Assembly (NCBI GenBank): GCA_963665215.2
Contig: CAXXWW010000017.1
Span: 248,001-312,000 of the forward strand
Direction of reading: 5' to 3'
Origin: G963665215 sp963665215
GTDB taxonomy: Bacteria > Chloroflexota > Dehalococcoidia > Lucifugimonadales > CAUZJF01
Length of the DNA stretch: 64,000 bases
The translations under genes and the position numbers were made by a program. The notes beneath the pieces were generated by a model that was given only the letters and a program-made list of their open reading frames with translations, was not told where the DNA came from and made no database searches. Shown here in pieces: positions 42,831 to 51,115 of the stretch (position 1 is its first letter; the number at the start of each line of letters is the position of its first letter).

Positions 42831-44547
42831 CCCGAATCCACCGAAGGACGGCGTGTAGGAGGCCTGCTGAAGAAACAAAAGGGTGCGCCGCTGAATCTGG
42901 GATAATGGTTTTGAAACAGAAACCCGGTCCCAGAAAAGGAGCACCCGATAGATGCTACCACGTAACCACCCCGACCGCATCCAAATCGCCTTCGACGACC
43001 ACCGCTTGGTGGCCAATGCCGGGCTGATCCTTCCCGCCACCCTCGCCCTGCGCCTTGGCCTGCCCCAACTCCTCCGGAAGCACCTCGACCTCGGCGGCGC
43101 GCCTGGCCGGGCGAACACCGGCGACAAGATGATGACCCTGGTGGCCTCCGCCCTAGCCGGCGGAGATTGCATCGACGACGCCGATGTGCTGCGCGCCGGC
43201 GGGACCGCCCGCGTGCTCGGTTTCACGGCTAAGGCTCCCTCCACCCTGGGCACCTTCCTGCGCAGCTTCAGGTGGGGCCATGTCCGCCAACTGGACCGGG
43301 TGAGCCGCGAGTTGCTGGCCCGGGTCTGGAAGGCCGGTGCCGGACCCGGCGACGCACCATTCACCATCGACCTTGATTCGACGATCTGCGAGACCTACGG
43401 ACTGGCCAAGGAGGGCGCCCGCCACCACGGCTACACCGGTGCGCGGGGCTATCACCCGCTGCTGGCCGTCGCCGCCGGCACCGGCGACGTGCTGATGGCC
43501 CGCCTGCGCGAGGGCCGGGCCAACACCGCCCGCGGCGCTGCCCACTTCCTGCGTGAAACGGTGGGGCGGGTGCGCTACTGCGGAGCCAGGGGCCAACTCA
43601 CGGTGCGGGCCGACAGCGGCTTCTATACCCACGCCGTGGTCGCCGTCTGCCGCTGGCTGGATGTCCGCTTCTCGATCGCCATCCGCCAGCGCGCCCGCCT
43701 GCGGAATCTCATCGAGGCGATACCCGAAGATGCCTGGACGCCGATTCCTTACTGGATGGACGGCGCCGCCGATGTGGCCGAGACCACCTACACCCCGTTC
43801 CAGGCCGAGGCGGACGCCGCGCCGGTACGGCTCATCGTCCGGCGGGTGAAGCCGGCGCCCGGTTCTCAACTGGCTCTCTTCGCCACATACAGCTATCACG
43901 GCTTCATCACCGACCGGGACGGGGAGACGCTGGAACTGGAGGCCGATCATCGCCGTCACGCCGAGATCGAAAATGCGATACGCGACCTCAAGTACGGCGT
44001 GGGGCTGAACCATCTCCCCTCGGGCCGCTTCGCCGCCAACGGCGCCTGGCTGGCGGTACAGGTGATGGCGCACAACCTGGCCCGCTGGACAGCCCGCATC
44101 GGCCTGGGTCAGCAGATCGTGACCACCAAGACCCTCAGACGACGGGTCTTTGCCCTGGCCGGACGGATCACCCGCTCGGCACGCCGATTGACCCTGCATC
44201 TTCCCCGGCGCTGGCCCTGGGAGGAGCAGTTCAGCCGCGCCCTGGCCCGACTGCGAGCCATTCCACTCCCAGCCTGACGGCGCCCGTCCGCCACTGACCC
44301 ACCAGCCAACCCAACGTCCCCGCAAACTCGCGCCAGCCCAGTCCGCGAGCGCCTCTTGCCGTGTCCTATCCCGCCATCTCGCTCGCCACAGCCACTGTAG
44401 GCCGCCATCGGTGCCCCCAAAAGCGCCTGCAGACCGCCCTCCAACCTCCCGTCTACCCAAATCGAGCCCGGATCATCGCGCCTGTAACTCCCTCACCCCC
44501 TTCCGCTGTCCTCACGCCGTCCATCCCTGTCCATCGGTGGATTCGGG
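42831..44547 (+). mobile_element. complete IS1380-family insertion sequence
   Basis: CCCGAATCCACCGA at 42831-42844 is perfectly mirrored by TCGGTGGATTCGGG at 44534-44547. Beyond this the ends extend imperfectly (AGGAC against TGGAC). The 1717-bp element is flanked by the direct repeat GTAAA (42826-42830 and 44548-44552), a 5-bp target duplication. It holds one transposase gene. Intact ends and target duplication indicate recent insertion. Confidence 0.9.
42952..44277 (+). CDS. IS1380-family transposase
   Basis: The 441-aa protein has the DDE group-1 transposase layout: an N-terminal DDHRLVANAGLILPATLALR then RLGLPQLL, the first Asp in FTIDLDSTICETYG, YTGARGYHPLLAVAAGTGDV, the second Asp in LTVRADSGFYTHAVV, and the Glu region HAEIENAIRDLKYGVGLNHL. 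The ATG follows AAAAGGAGCACCC. No interruption is seen, so the enzyme may be active. Codon use is more uniformly GC-rich than in neighbouring genes, consistent with recent transfer. Confidence 0.95.
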   Translation: MLPRNHPDRIQIAFDDHRLVANAGLILPATLALRLGLPQLLRKHLDLGGAPGRANTGDKMMTLVASALAGGDCIDDADVLRAGGTARVLGFTAKAPSTLGTFLRSFRWGHVRQLDRVSRELLARVWKAGAGPGDAPFTIDLDSTICETYGLAKEGARHHGYTGARGYHPLLAVAAGTGDVLMARLREGRANTARGAAHFLRETVGRVRYCGARGQLTVRADSGFYTHAVVAVCRWLDVRFSIAIRQRARLRNLIEAIPEDAWTPIPYWMDGAADVAETTYTPFQAEADAAPVRLIVRRVKPAPGSQLALFATYSYHGFITDRDGETLELEADHRRHAEIENAIRDLKYGVGLNHLPSGRFAANGAWLAVQVMAHNLARWTARIGLGQQIVTTKTLRRRVFALAGRITRSARRLTLHLPRRWPWEEQFSRALARLRAIPLPA

Positions 44548-45041
44548 GTAAAGCTGCTGACATCAGGGGAGCCCCCATGCCGAGTGGTCGCTGATATTTT
44601 TTGCCGCTCGACGGCATCTGGAGGACCACGATAGGCTCGACGCAGGGGTTATCGTAGGCCCCCGGTCTTCCCACCCTCGCACATCTGTGCAATAATTCGT
44701 CCAGGGACAGACCCGCCGAATGGGCACTGTCCCGTTTTCTTTGCAGGGTGTCCCGTTCCGACTCACAACTCCTATCTGGATGGCACGGAATGGAACAACA
44801 TGGAACAGCTTCTTCAGGCGAGCCCACGGGCCTGACCGAAAAGCGGCTCGCCGTCCTCCCGCGCGGTCGCCTCCCCCACCCTTGCCATGCGCCGCCCACC
44901 AGACCGCCGCACGCCCATCGAAGAAAAAGGTAGCACGAAAAACGGTTTGGGTGATCCGGGGATGGGCAGCGCTGCGGGGGAAGAGGCGTCGATCAGCTCG
45001 GCTCGTAGAAGCCCATCGCACGCATGACGCGGTGGGGTGGA
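44548..45041. other. non-coding stretch right of the IS1380 element
   Basis: About 490 bp without a supportable gene. Open frames here are short and unlike known proteins. It may be decayed mobile-element sequence. Confidence 0.4.
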
Positions 45042-45497
45042 TCAACCAGCGGCAACGTACTTAGAGGGACACTTGACGATAACGTTATGGCTCTCGAAGA
45101 CGCCGTCTTGAGTGTAGCTACCCTCGAGGATTATCTCCGAATGTTCGTTGAAAAACAGGTCGGGCAGGATCCCAAAGTGGACGGCCCCAATGGTCTCTGT
45201 GCCATCGGTGAGCGAGAAGTGGGCCAGGGTGGAGCCGGGCTCGCGGCTGAATGAGCCGGGCACCAGCTGTCCCCCGATTCGGACCACCCTCCCCTCTTCA
45301 GAGGGCCCTACTTGCCTGATCTCACCGACGGTATAGAAATAGACGGTGGCACTTTGAAAGGCCATGAACCCGAGATAGCCCAGGGCGGCGATGACCACCG
45401 CGAGGCCGATGAACATCTTAACCCGATTGTTGGACAGCGGCCCGCTCGCCGCAAGCTCCTCTGGATAATCGGTGATCGCCGTTGATTCCTGACTCAT
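45042..45497 (-). CDS. ccmE: cytochrome c maturation protein CcmE, CxxxY variant
   Basis: The 151-aa protein has a short cytoplasmic N-terminus, one membrane span (MFIGLAVVIAALGYLGFMAF) and a periplasmic OB-fold domain (VGPSEEGRVVRIGGQLVPGS, LAHFSLTDGTETIGAVHFGI, PDLFFNEHSEIILEGSYTQD). Standard CcmE binds haem covalently through His in HxxxY (HDENY). Here the matching place reads VKCPSKY, that is CxxxY, and the protein ends soon after. A Cys version of CcmE is known in Desulfovibrio and some archaea. The ATG overlaps the upstream gene stop (TGATG). It is the last gene of ccmC-ccmD-ccmE. Confidence 0.94.
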   Translation of the reverse strand: MSQESTAITDYPEELAASGPLSNNRVKMFIGLAVVIAALGYLGFMAFQSATVYFYTVGEIRQVGPSEEGRVVRIGGQLVPGSFSREPGSTLAHFSLTDGTETIGAVHFGILPDLFFNEHSEIILEGSYTQDGVFESHNVIVKCPSKYVAAG

Positions 45498-45910
45498 CAC
45501 GTACGTCCTGATGCCACGTCTTTCTCCTCAGGCTGAGTCTGCTGCCCCGTAGGCGCCGGCTTGCTTCTGGATGACGCACCCTCCCGTTCAGCCAGCTCCA
45601 TTCGCAGCGCCTCGATCTCCCGCTGCATCTCCTTGCGGCGCCGCGACATGACGAAGACGTAGCCGAAGAAGGCCGCCCAAGTAACGATGTAGACGGCGAA
45701 CAGGTAAGGGAGGTTGGCTTCCGGGTCAGAGCCCTGTTCCTCTTGGCCCTGACCCTGGCCGGTAGTCTGGAGAGGCTCTTGCCGGGGTCCACGGTCCCCA
45801 GCGAACGCTGTGCCAACCCACCCGGGCCCTGCCGCGACACCAAGCCCCACGATGGCAATTAACAACCAACGCACGAAGAACGCCCTACGTGGCACGTCGA
45901 TATAACTCAT
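45497..45910 (-). CDS. ccmD: CcmD-like protein with signal-peptide-like extension
   Basis: The C-terminal part (LPYLFAVYIVTWAAFFGYVFV then MSRRRKEMQREIEALRMEL) is a CcmD domain, one span followed by a basic helix. The N-terminal half adds another hydrophobic segment (VRWLLIAIVGLGVAAGPGWV) and a Gln/Gly-rich linker, making the protein about 137 aa against 40-70 for standard CcmD. The gene overlaps ccmC by 26 bp if ATG 45910 is the start; GTG 45895 is an alternative. CcmD helps release haem-bound CcmE from the CcmABC complex. Confidence 0.75.
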   Translation of the reverse strand: MSYIDVPRRAFFVRWLLIAIVGLGVAAGPGWVGTAFAGDRGPRQEPLQTTGQGQGQEEQGSDPEANLPYLFAVYIVTWAAFFGYVFVMSRRRKEMQREIEALRMELAEREGASSRSKPAPTGQQTQPEEKDVASGRT

Positions 45911-46613
45911 CGAGTCCGGACTCGGCACGCTTCAGCGAGTATCGTTCTGTCAACAGATATGCGTATAAGGTTGTGAAGGCGAGAATCGCAACCAGAAACG
46001 CGACCCTCATGTCCGGGTCCAGCGAACCGGACTCCGCCACCGGGCCTACGACTAGGTCCGGGTGCGCCGTCCTCCACAGAGTTGTGGCGAAATAGATCGG
46101 GAGGGTATCTATGGACCCGATAAGCGCCACGACGGACCCGTATCGGGCCCCCTGGGAGCCCTTGGGCCCGTACGCCCGGAGCATCAGATAGCTCACGTAT
46201 ATGAACCACAGGATGAGCGTTGTGGTCAGCTTGGCATCCCAGGTCCACCAAACGCCCCACACGGGCTTTGCCCATATACTCCCCGTGACGATTATGAGGG
46301 TAGCAAAAACCACCCCCAGCTCGGCGGCCGAGTAGGCCAGGCTGTCCCACTTCTCCTTCTTGGTAATCAGATGTAGGGCGCTTCCGATGGCTACCACTAC
46401 TATGGAGACCATCCCCAGCATCCCTAGAGGGACGTGGAAGTAAAAGATGCGCTGGGAAATGCCCAGGTTCAGGTCCGTGGGCACCCAGAAGAAGACCAGG
46501 AAAAGGGTGAGGCCCATCAAGGCGGCACTGATCACGAGCAGCGCATCCCCGATAAGCGGTCCTACTTGGCTCTCGGCAGAGGACACTAAGGGAGGCGCAC
46601 CTGTCTGAGCCAT
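45885..46613 (-). CDS. ccmC: haem-handling membrane protein CcmC
   Basis: The 242-aa protein has six membrane spans and the tryptophan-rich WWD-type motif WGVWWTWDAKLTTTLILWF that binds haem, with conserved His residues flanking it (YFHVPLGMLGMVSIV, and the AHPDLVVGP loop). CcmC loads haem onto CcmE on the outer face of the membrane. The ATG at 46613 gives MAQTGAPPL; a GTG/ATG further up is less likely. It heads the minus-strand ccmC-ccmD-ccmE cluster. Confidence 0.96.
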   Translation of the reverse strand: MAQTGAPPLVSSAESQVGPLIGDALLVISAALMGLTLFLVFFWVPTDLNLGISQRIFYFHVPLGMLGMVSIVVVAIGSALHLITKKEKWDSLAYSAAELGVVFATLIIVTGSIWAKPVWGVWWTWDAKLTTTLILWFIYVSYLMLRAYGPKGSQGARYGSVVALIGSIDTLPIYFATTLWRTAHPDLVVGPVAESGSLDPDMRVAFLVAILAFTTLYAYLLTERYSLKRAESGLDELYRRAT

Positions 46614-46946
46614 GAGAAGAATGTAACACAACCGTTATATGAAATACAGTATCAGGGCTCTAGATTCCCTCACGAGAAGCCTGGTCTGTGGCCCCACGTA
46701 TGGACCGGTCCGTTCAGGCCGGGCGCGCCGCAATGGGCCGCAAGATCACGATGAGCGGTCCCTACTGTCAAATCGCTCCCTCCGATAATGCCGCACCCGT
46801 CGAGCGTGTCCTACCGGTCCACCACACCGAGCCGGCCCGGCAGGACTCGAGGCGTACCTCAATTCCCATCGTCGGAACGAAATGTTTCGAAAGATTTGCC
46901 GTTTCATCTTAGACTTAGCCGATGATCCTGAAGAGGCATTTCTGCT
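46614..46946. other. intergenic region upstream of ccmC
   Basis: No gene recognised. It should hold the ccmC promoter on the minus strand; ATGAAATACAGTAT-type AT-rich sequence near 46640 is the likeliest place. Confidence 0.35.
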
Positions 46947-47144
46947 CTAATCTATTGCTTCGACCTTTACAAGATGCTCTTCGATAAACCACTCGCTCAG
47001 CAAAGGCAGATATTCAGACTGTAACGCTAGAGGTAACTCGAAAAAGCTAGAGACGATTGTCCCTCTGCAGCGTGGGCATCCACAGTTGCACCGCCACACC
47101 TTCCCACCGTGGCAGTCGATGATGTAGTCGAAAGTTATTTCCTC
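46947..47144 (-). pseudogene. C-terminal fragment of a SET-domain protein, cut by IS256
   Basis: The minus-strand frame runs open from the IS end and reads EEITFDYIIDCHGGKVWRCN and CGCPRCRGTI, ending LPLLSEWFIEEHLVKVEAI with a TAG at 46947-46949. EEITFDY is the terminal SET motif, and C-x-C-x4-C is the post-SET zinc site. SET proteins methylate lysines; bacterial ones are scattered and mostly uncharacterised. The N-terminal part is missing and the fragment has no start, so it cannot be functional. Confidence 0.8.
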
Positions 47145-48509
47145 GAGGTATCTTCAAAAAGTGTGTAAACAGTCAGGCGGTGTACCCTCTCTCTGAACAA
47201 CACGGGCTCGAGGCCCAAGAGAGGAGATAGACCGCCCATGAGGAAGGAAAGCACTGAGAGTAGGTCGGAGTCAAGGCCGGAGTGGGAGCAGTTGGAGGAT
47301 TGGGTGCGAAGCCAGGTCCAGAGGCTGATCCAGGAGTTGCTGGAGGAGGTGACGGCGTTTCTGGGAAGGGCGAAGTCGGCGCTCAGATCCGACTCGGACA
47401 ACGATACCGGCTATCGGAACGGATACGGCAGAGCCCGGAGGCTTACGCTGAGTTCGGGAACGATACAGCTGAGGCGGCCGCGAGTCCGCGATACCGAGGA
47501 GCAGTTCGAGAGCCGGCTGCTGCCGCTGTTCGTCAACAGGACCAGGAAGGTTGCTGAGTTGATCCCCGAGCTGTACCTGCACGGTCTATCCGAAGGCGAC
47601 TTCGATCTGGCTTTGCGGGGGCTGCTGGGAGAGGACGCACCGGTATCGGCGAGCACGGTGGCCCGGTTGAAGGATAAGTGGAACGATGAGCTTGCCCAAT
47701 GGCGCAGCCGGCCCCTCGATGACCTGGAAGTGGTCTACATGTGGGTGGATGGAGTCTACGTCAAGGCTGGTCTTGAGAAGGAGAAGGCGGCGGTACTGGT
47801 GGTGATGGCGGCCCTGAGCGACGGGAGCAAGGTGGTGGTGAGCGCTGTTCCCGGATACAGGGAGTCCACAGAGAACTGGTCCGAGGTGCTCAGGGACATC
47901 AAGCGCCGGGGCTTGAGCTGCCCGAGGCTGGTGGTTGGAGACGGACACCTGGGCATCTGGGGAGCTCTGCGCAACGTCTATCCGCAGGCGGCAGAGCAAC
48001 GCTGCTGGAACCACAAGATCGTAAACGTGCTCGCCAAGCTTCCAAAGCGACAACAGGACCAGGCCAAGCTCATGCTGCGTACTATCCCCTACGCGCCGAC
48101 TCGGACAGAGGCTGAGCGGCTCAGGACGGTGTTCACCAGGTGGTGCGGCGGCCATTCCTACGAGGCGGCCTCAGAGGCCTTGGAGCGGGACTGGGACCGC
48201 ATGGTCACCTTCTATGACTTCCCAAAGGAGCACTGGGGGCACCTTCGCACGACGAACCCGGTAGAATCACCCTTCGCGGCCCTCAGGCTTCGGACCGATG
48301 CCGCCAAGCGCTACAAGAGGGTCGATCGGGCGATAGCGGTGATCTGGAAAATGTTGATGGTCGCCGAACAGCGCTTCAGGCGTCTGAAGGCCCCTGAGTT
48401 GATCGAAGACGTCTATCTCGGTGCACAGTATGCGGATGGAATCGCCATTGAATCAACGGCTGAGAAGCTCGCCGCCTGATGTCGTTTACACACCTATTGA
48501 CGTAACCTC
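47145..48509 (+). mobile_element. IS256-family element, copy 2 (intact)
   Basis: The ends GAGGTATCTTCAAAAAGTGT... (47145) and ...GTAACCTC (48509) form imperfect terminal inverted repeats of about 26 bp that share GTGTGTAAAC. The 1365-bp element carries one open transposase frame. The flanks (TTTCCTC on the left, AGTTTCAA on the right) show no target duplication, and each interrupts a different gene. Confidence 0.93.
47238..48479 (+). CDS. IS256-family transposase, intact
   Basis: The 413-aa Mutator-type transposase has the DNA-binding GYRNGYGRARRLTLSSG segment, then the DDE core: first Asp in VYMWVDGVYVKAG, second in LVVGDGHLGIWGAL, and Glu in TTNPVESPFAALRLRT. The RCWNHKIVNVLAKLP C-x2-H region is also typical. 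Unlike copies 1 and 3 the frame is unbroken through DNDTGYRNGY. It is also one codon shorter in a GAG run (LLEEVTAF against LLEEEVTAF). This copy could supply transposase for the others. Confidence 0.97.
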   Translation: MRKESTESRSESRPEWEQLEDWVRSQVQRLIQELLEEVTAFLGRAKSALRSDSDNDTGYRNGYGRARRLTLSSGTIQLRRPRVRDTEEQFESRLLPLFVNRTRKVAELIPELYLHGLSEGDFDLALRGLLGEDAPVSASTVARLKDKWNDELAQWRSRPLDDLEVVYMWVDGVYVKAGLEKEKAAVLVVMAALSDGSKVVVSAVPGYRESTENWSEVLRDIKRRGLSCPRLVVGDGHLGIWGALRNVYPQAAEQRCWNHKIVNVLAKLPKRQQDQAKLMLRTIPYAPTRTEAERLRTVFTRWCGGHSYEAASEALERDWDRMVTFYDFPKEHWGHLRTTNPVESPFAALRLRTDAAKRYKRVDRAIAVIWKMLMVAEQRFRRLKAPELIEDVYLGAQYADGIAIESTAEKLAA

Positions 48510-50132
48510 AGTTTCAACCGGGCAAACCTCAGCTACTCGGTGCAACCCAAGGCAAGTTCCTGGGGACAGCTGATGTCGCTGCTCCAGCAGCGACTGAGCC
48601 AGTCCATTATCATCTATTGCTTCTCCCGGCAGGAGACCGAGGATCTGGCCAGGGACCTGAACGCCCGGGGCTTGCCAGCCCGCCCCTACCACGCCGGGCT
48701 GGACCCCGAGGTGCGTCGTCGGACCCAGGAAGACTTCATTCGCGACCGGGTGCCCATCATCGTCGCCACCATCGCCTTTGGCATGGGGATAGATAAGCCC
48801 GACATTCGCCTGGTGGTCCACTACAGCCTGCCCAGATCCCTGGAGGGCTACTACCAGGAGACGGGCCGGGCCGGAAGGGACGGGCTGCCCAGCGAGTGCG
48901 TCCTCTTCTATAGCTATGCGGACAAGGCCAGGCAGGAGTACTTCATCAATCAGATGGGGGACGCAGTAGAGCAGCGGAACGCCAGGCAAAAGCTGGCTAA
49001 GATGGTGGAGTTTGCCCAAGTGCCCAGCTGCCGGCGCCGGTTCATCCTGGAGTATTTCGGGGAGCGATGGCCGGAAGAAAACTGCGGCGCGTGCGACGTT
49101 TGCCTGGAATCCCGGGATGAGTTTGACGCCACGGAGATCGCCCAGAAGATACTCTCGGCGGTAGTCCGCACCGGCGAGCGGTTCGGGGCAAACCACATCA
49201 TCCAGGTACTGAGCGGGAGCGGGGAGAAACGAATCCTGGAATTGGGCCACGACCGGCTGAGCGTGTACGGCATCGCCAAAGATGTTGGGCGCCCCGAACT
49301 GAGGGAGATTATCGGCCAACTGCAGGCGAGGAGGCTGCTGGTACGAAGCGAGGGGGAGTACCCAACCCTGGCCGTCACCGCCGGAGGACGACAGTTTCTA
49401 CAGGGACGCCAAGTCGTGACCCTGCCTCGACCCAGGACCGCCGACGCAGGCTATGCGCCGGGGAACGGATCCAACCTGGGCGGTTCCCCGGCAGCGCCGA
49501 TGGAATACGATAGGGCTCTGTTCGAGGAACTGCGCGCATTGCGCAGGCGGCTGGCCGATGTGCGGGATGTTCCGGCCTTCGTGATTTTCGGAGATGTGTC
49601 CCTCCGTCACATGGCCGAATCTTTCCCCCGGAGCATGGAAGAATTCTCCCGTATCCACGGGGTGGGGGACGTCAAGCTGGAGCAGTACGGACCGGAGTTC
49701 CTGGAGGTTATCCGCGGCTACTCCGAGTCCAACGGCTTGCCGGACCGGACCGGCGTATCGGTAAAACGTCAACAGCCGGGAGAAATATCTGGAGAGCGAA
49801 AATGGCCAGAGAGTCGCCGGGGAGCGACCTACAATGAAACCAAATCGCTGTTGGCGCAAGAGTTGTCCATCAGCCAGATTGCCCAGCAGCGAAACCTGGC
49901 GGAAACAACCATCATCGGCCACCTGGAACGCATGGCCGGGCAGGGCCTAATCCTGGACTTGGAACACCTGCTGCCGTCGGCGGAAAAGCTCGACAACATA
50001 AGGGAAGCCTTTGATGTGTGCGGCAGCGATTTACTAAGACCCGTCTGGGAGTTCCTGGGCACACAATGCACCTACGATGAGCTGCGGCTGGCGCGGATCT
50101 ATCTGCGCCAGGAGGAGATGTTGTCGGACTGA
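48510..50132 (+). pseudogene. recQ: RecQ-family helicase lacking the N-terminal half of its motor, cut by IS256
   Basis: The frame is open from the IS junction with SFNRANLSYSVQPKAS, the point where the second RecA-like lobe begins. It includes IYCFSRQETEDLA, VATIAFGMGIDKPDIRLVVH and YYQETGRAGRDGLPSECVLF, the zinc site (PSCRRRFILEYFGERW with NCGACDVC), the RQC winged helix, an HRDC domain (RALRRRLADVRDVPAFVIFG) and a C-terminal helix-turn-helix (ETKSLLAQELSISQIAQQRN). The Walker A and DEAH motifs are missing, so it cannot be an active helicase. A start at 48540 exists, but a folded fragment is doubtful. Confidence 0.92.
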
Positions 50133-50427
50133 TGACGACCTCAGCCTGCGTCCGAAGCAATTGGGCGGCGCACCGGGGTAAAGGGATAGGATAGCGTGGA
50201 TTAGGTGAAGCAACTTGGTAAGGATAATCGAGGCAGTCGGGCCCGCTGTGTGCTCCTTGTGGATGGCGGCGAGAAGGGGGTCGCCGTCCGTGAAGGATGT
50301 GTGTTGAGACAGGAAATCGGGGTTTCGACCCTCGGTATGATTAGGGGGGCTGTTGGTTCCCTGACGTTAACCACGGCAGGATGCGACGACCCAGAGCCGA
50401 CCGCGACACCTACCGCGGTGCCTACAG
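50133..50427. other. intergenic region after recQ fragment
   Basis: No supported gene. A plus-strand frame ends GCDDPEPTATPTAVPTATD, resembling the start of a lipoprotein linker, but it lacks a proper signal peptide and stops at once. It may be a lipoprotein gene scrap. Confidence 0.4.
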
Positions 50428-50937
50428 CTACTGACTGACAGATTCTGCATCCATGGCCCATCGTGCAAGCGCCTTCTCCGGCGAGGTTATTGCCTCTACC
50501 GATGTGTAGAAGAAGTCCTGCCAACCCTCCTCGGGTAGTCCGGTGAACAGCATCAGATTCAGAGGATACTGCTCACTGTCGGCAGCGCGACGGAAATCGT
50601 CTCGAAATAAGAACGTGGGCTTCCCCAGCGCAACCGCCATGCCTAACTCCACCATCACGCCTTCGTCTGGAGGAACGCCATTGACTACGGCGAATATGGC
50701 GTCTGCCGCCGCCACGTCTTCGAAATCCCTTTGGCCAATTCGATACGCCCGCCCTGTCTGCAGGAAGTCCACCTGGTTGATCCGAGCGAACGGCTCCCAA
50801 ACTTCCAACCCAAGCTCCTCCAGAGCCGCCACTATGGGAGGCAGAAGCATCGTCTTCTGCTGGGCAGAGAATCCGTAAGGATTAGCCAGGTAGATAGTCT
50901 TTGTCACCTCTGGGCATCCCTGTACGTTTGCATCCAC
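50428..50937 (-). CDS. nucleoside 2-deoxyribosyltransferase family protein
   Basis: The sequence KTIYLANPYGFSAQQKTMLL, VWEPFARINQVDF, QRDFEDVAAADAIFAVVNG and PPDEGVMVELGMAVALGKP are the family hallmarks; the Glu in DEGVMVELG is the usual catalytic nucleophile. Such enzymes exchange or hydrolyse the base of 2'-deoxynucleosides. A GTG at 50937 opens the frame, but GTG at 50907 gives MTKTIYLANPYG and better matches family starts. An AGGAGG lies 19 bp before 50937, which is too far to decide. It is a stand-alone gene. Confidence 0.88.
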   Translation of the reverse strand: MDANVQGCPEVTKTIYLANPYGFSAQQKTMLLPPIVAALEELGLEVWEPFARINQVDFLQTGRAYRIGQRDFEDVAAADAIFAVVNGVPPDEGVMVELGMAVALGKPTFLFRDDFRRAADSEQYPLNLMLFTGLPEEGWQDFFYTSVEAITSPEKALARWAMDAESVSQ

Positions 50938-51115
50938 CGACCAGTCAAACTGTCCTCCTAATCCCCAGAGAGTATCACGTCACCCATCTGAGTACGGTAT
51001 CGGCCCACTGGCCCCATAAGTGAGTGATCGGGTTAGGCGCCCGCGCGAGGCAGCGTAGCCCAGAACCGTGGCGGATCCGCCATCGGTCATCCCTCTCAGA
51101 ACCAGCGCTCCTCGA
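50938..51115. other. intergenic region
   Basis: No gene or clear signal apart from the AGGAGG noted for the neighbouring gene. Confidence 0.3.

Noticed and set aside
47358..47420. Programmed ribosomal frameshift in the IS256 transposase
   Set aside because: Copy 2 shows that the uninterrupted frame is the normal one, IS256 transposases are normally single frames, and copies 1 and 3 would need a rare +1 slip with no slippery run at the site.
48540..50132. RecQ fragment as a complete gene starting at the ATG 48540
   Set aside because: The frame is open back to the IS junction with conserved RecQ sequence, and the Walker A and DEAH motifs are absent.
50205..50438. 77-codon plus-strand frame ending in a Pro/Thr-rich lipoprotein-like tail
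   Set aside because: The part before the Cys has no signal-peptide character and the frame stops within the linker; at most a gene scrap.
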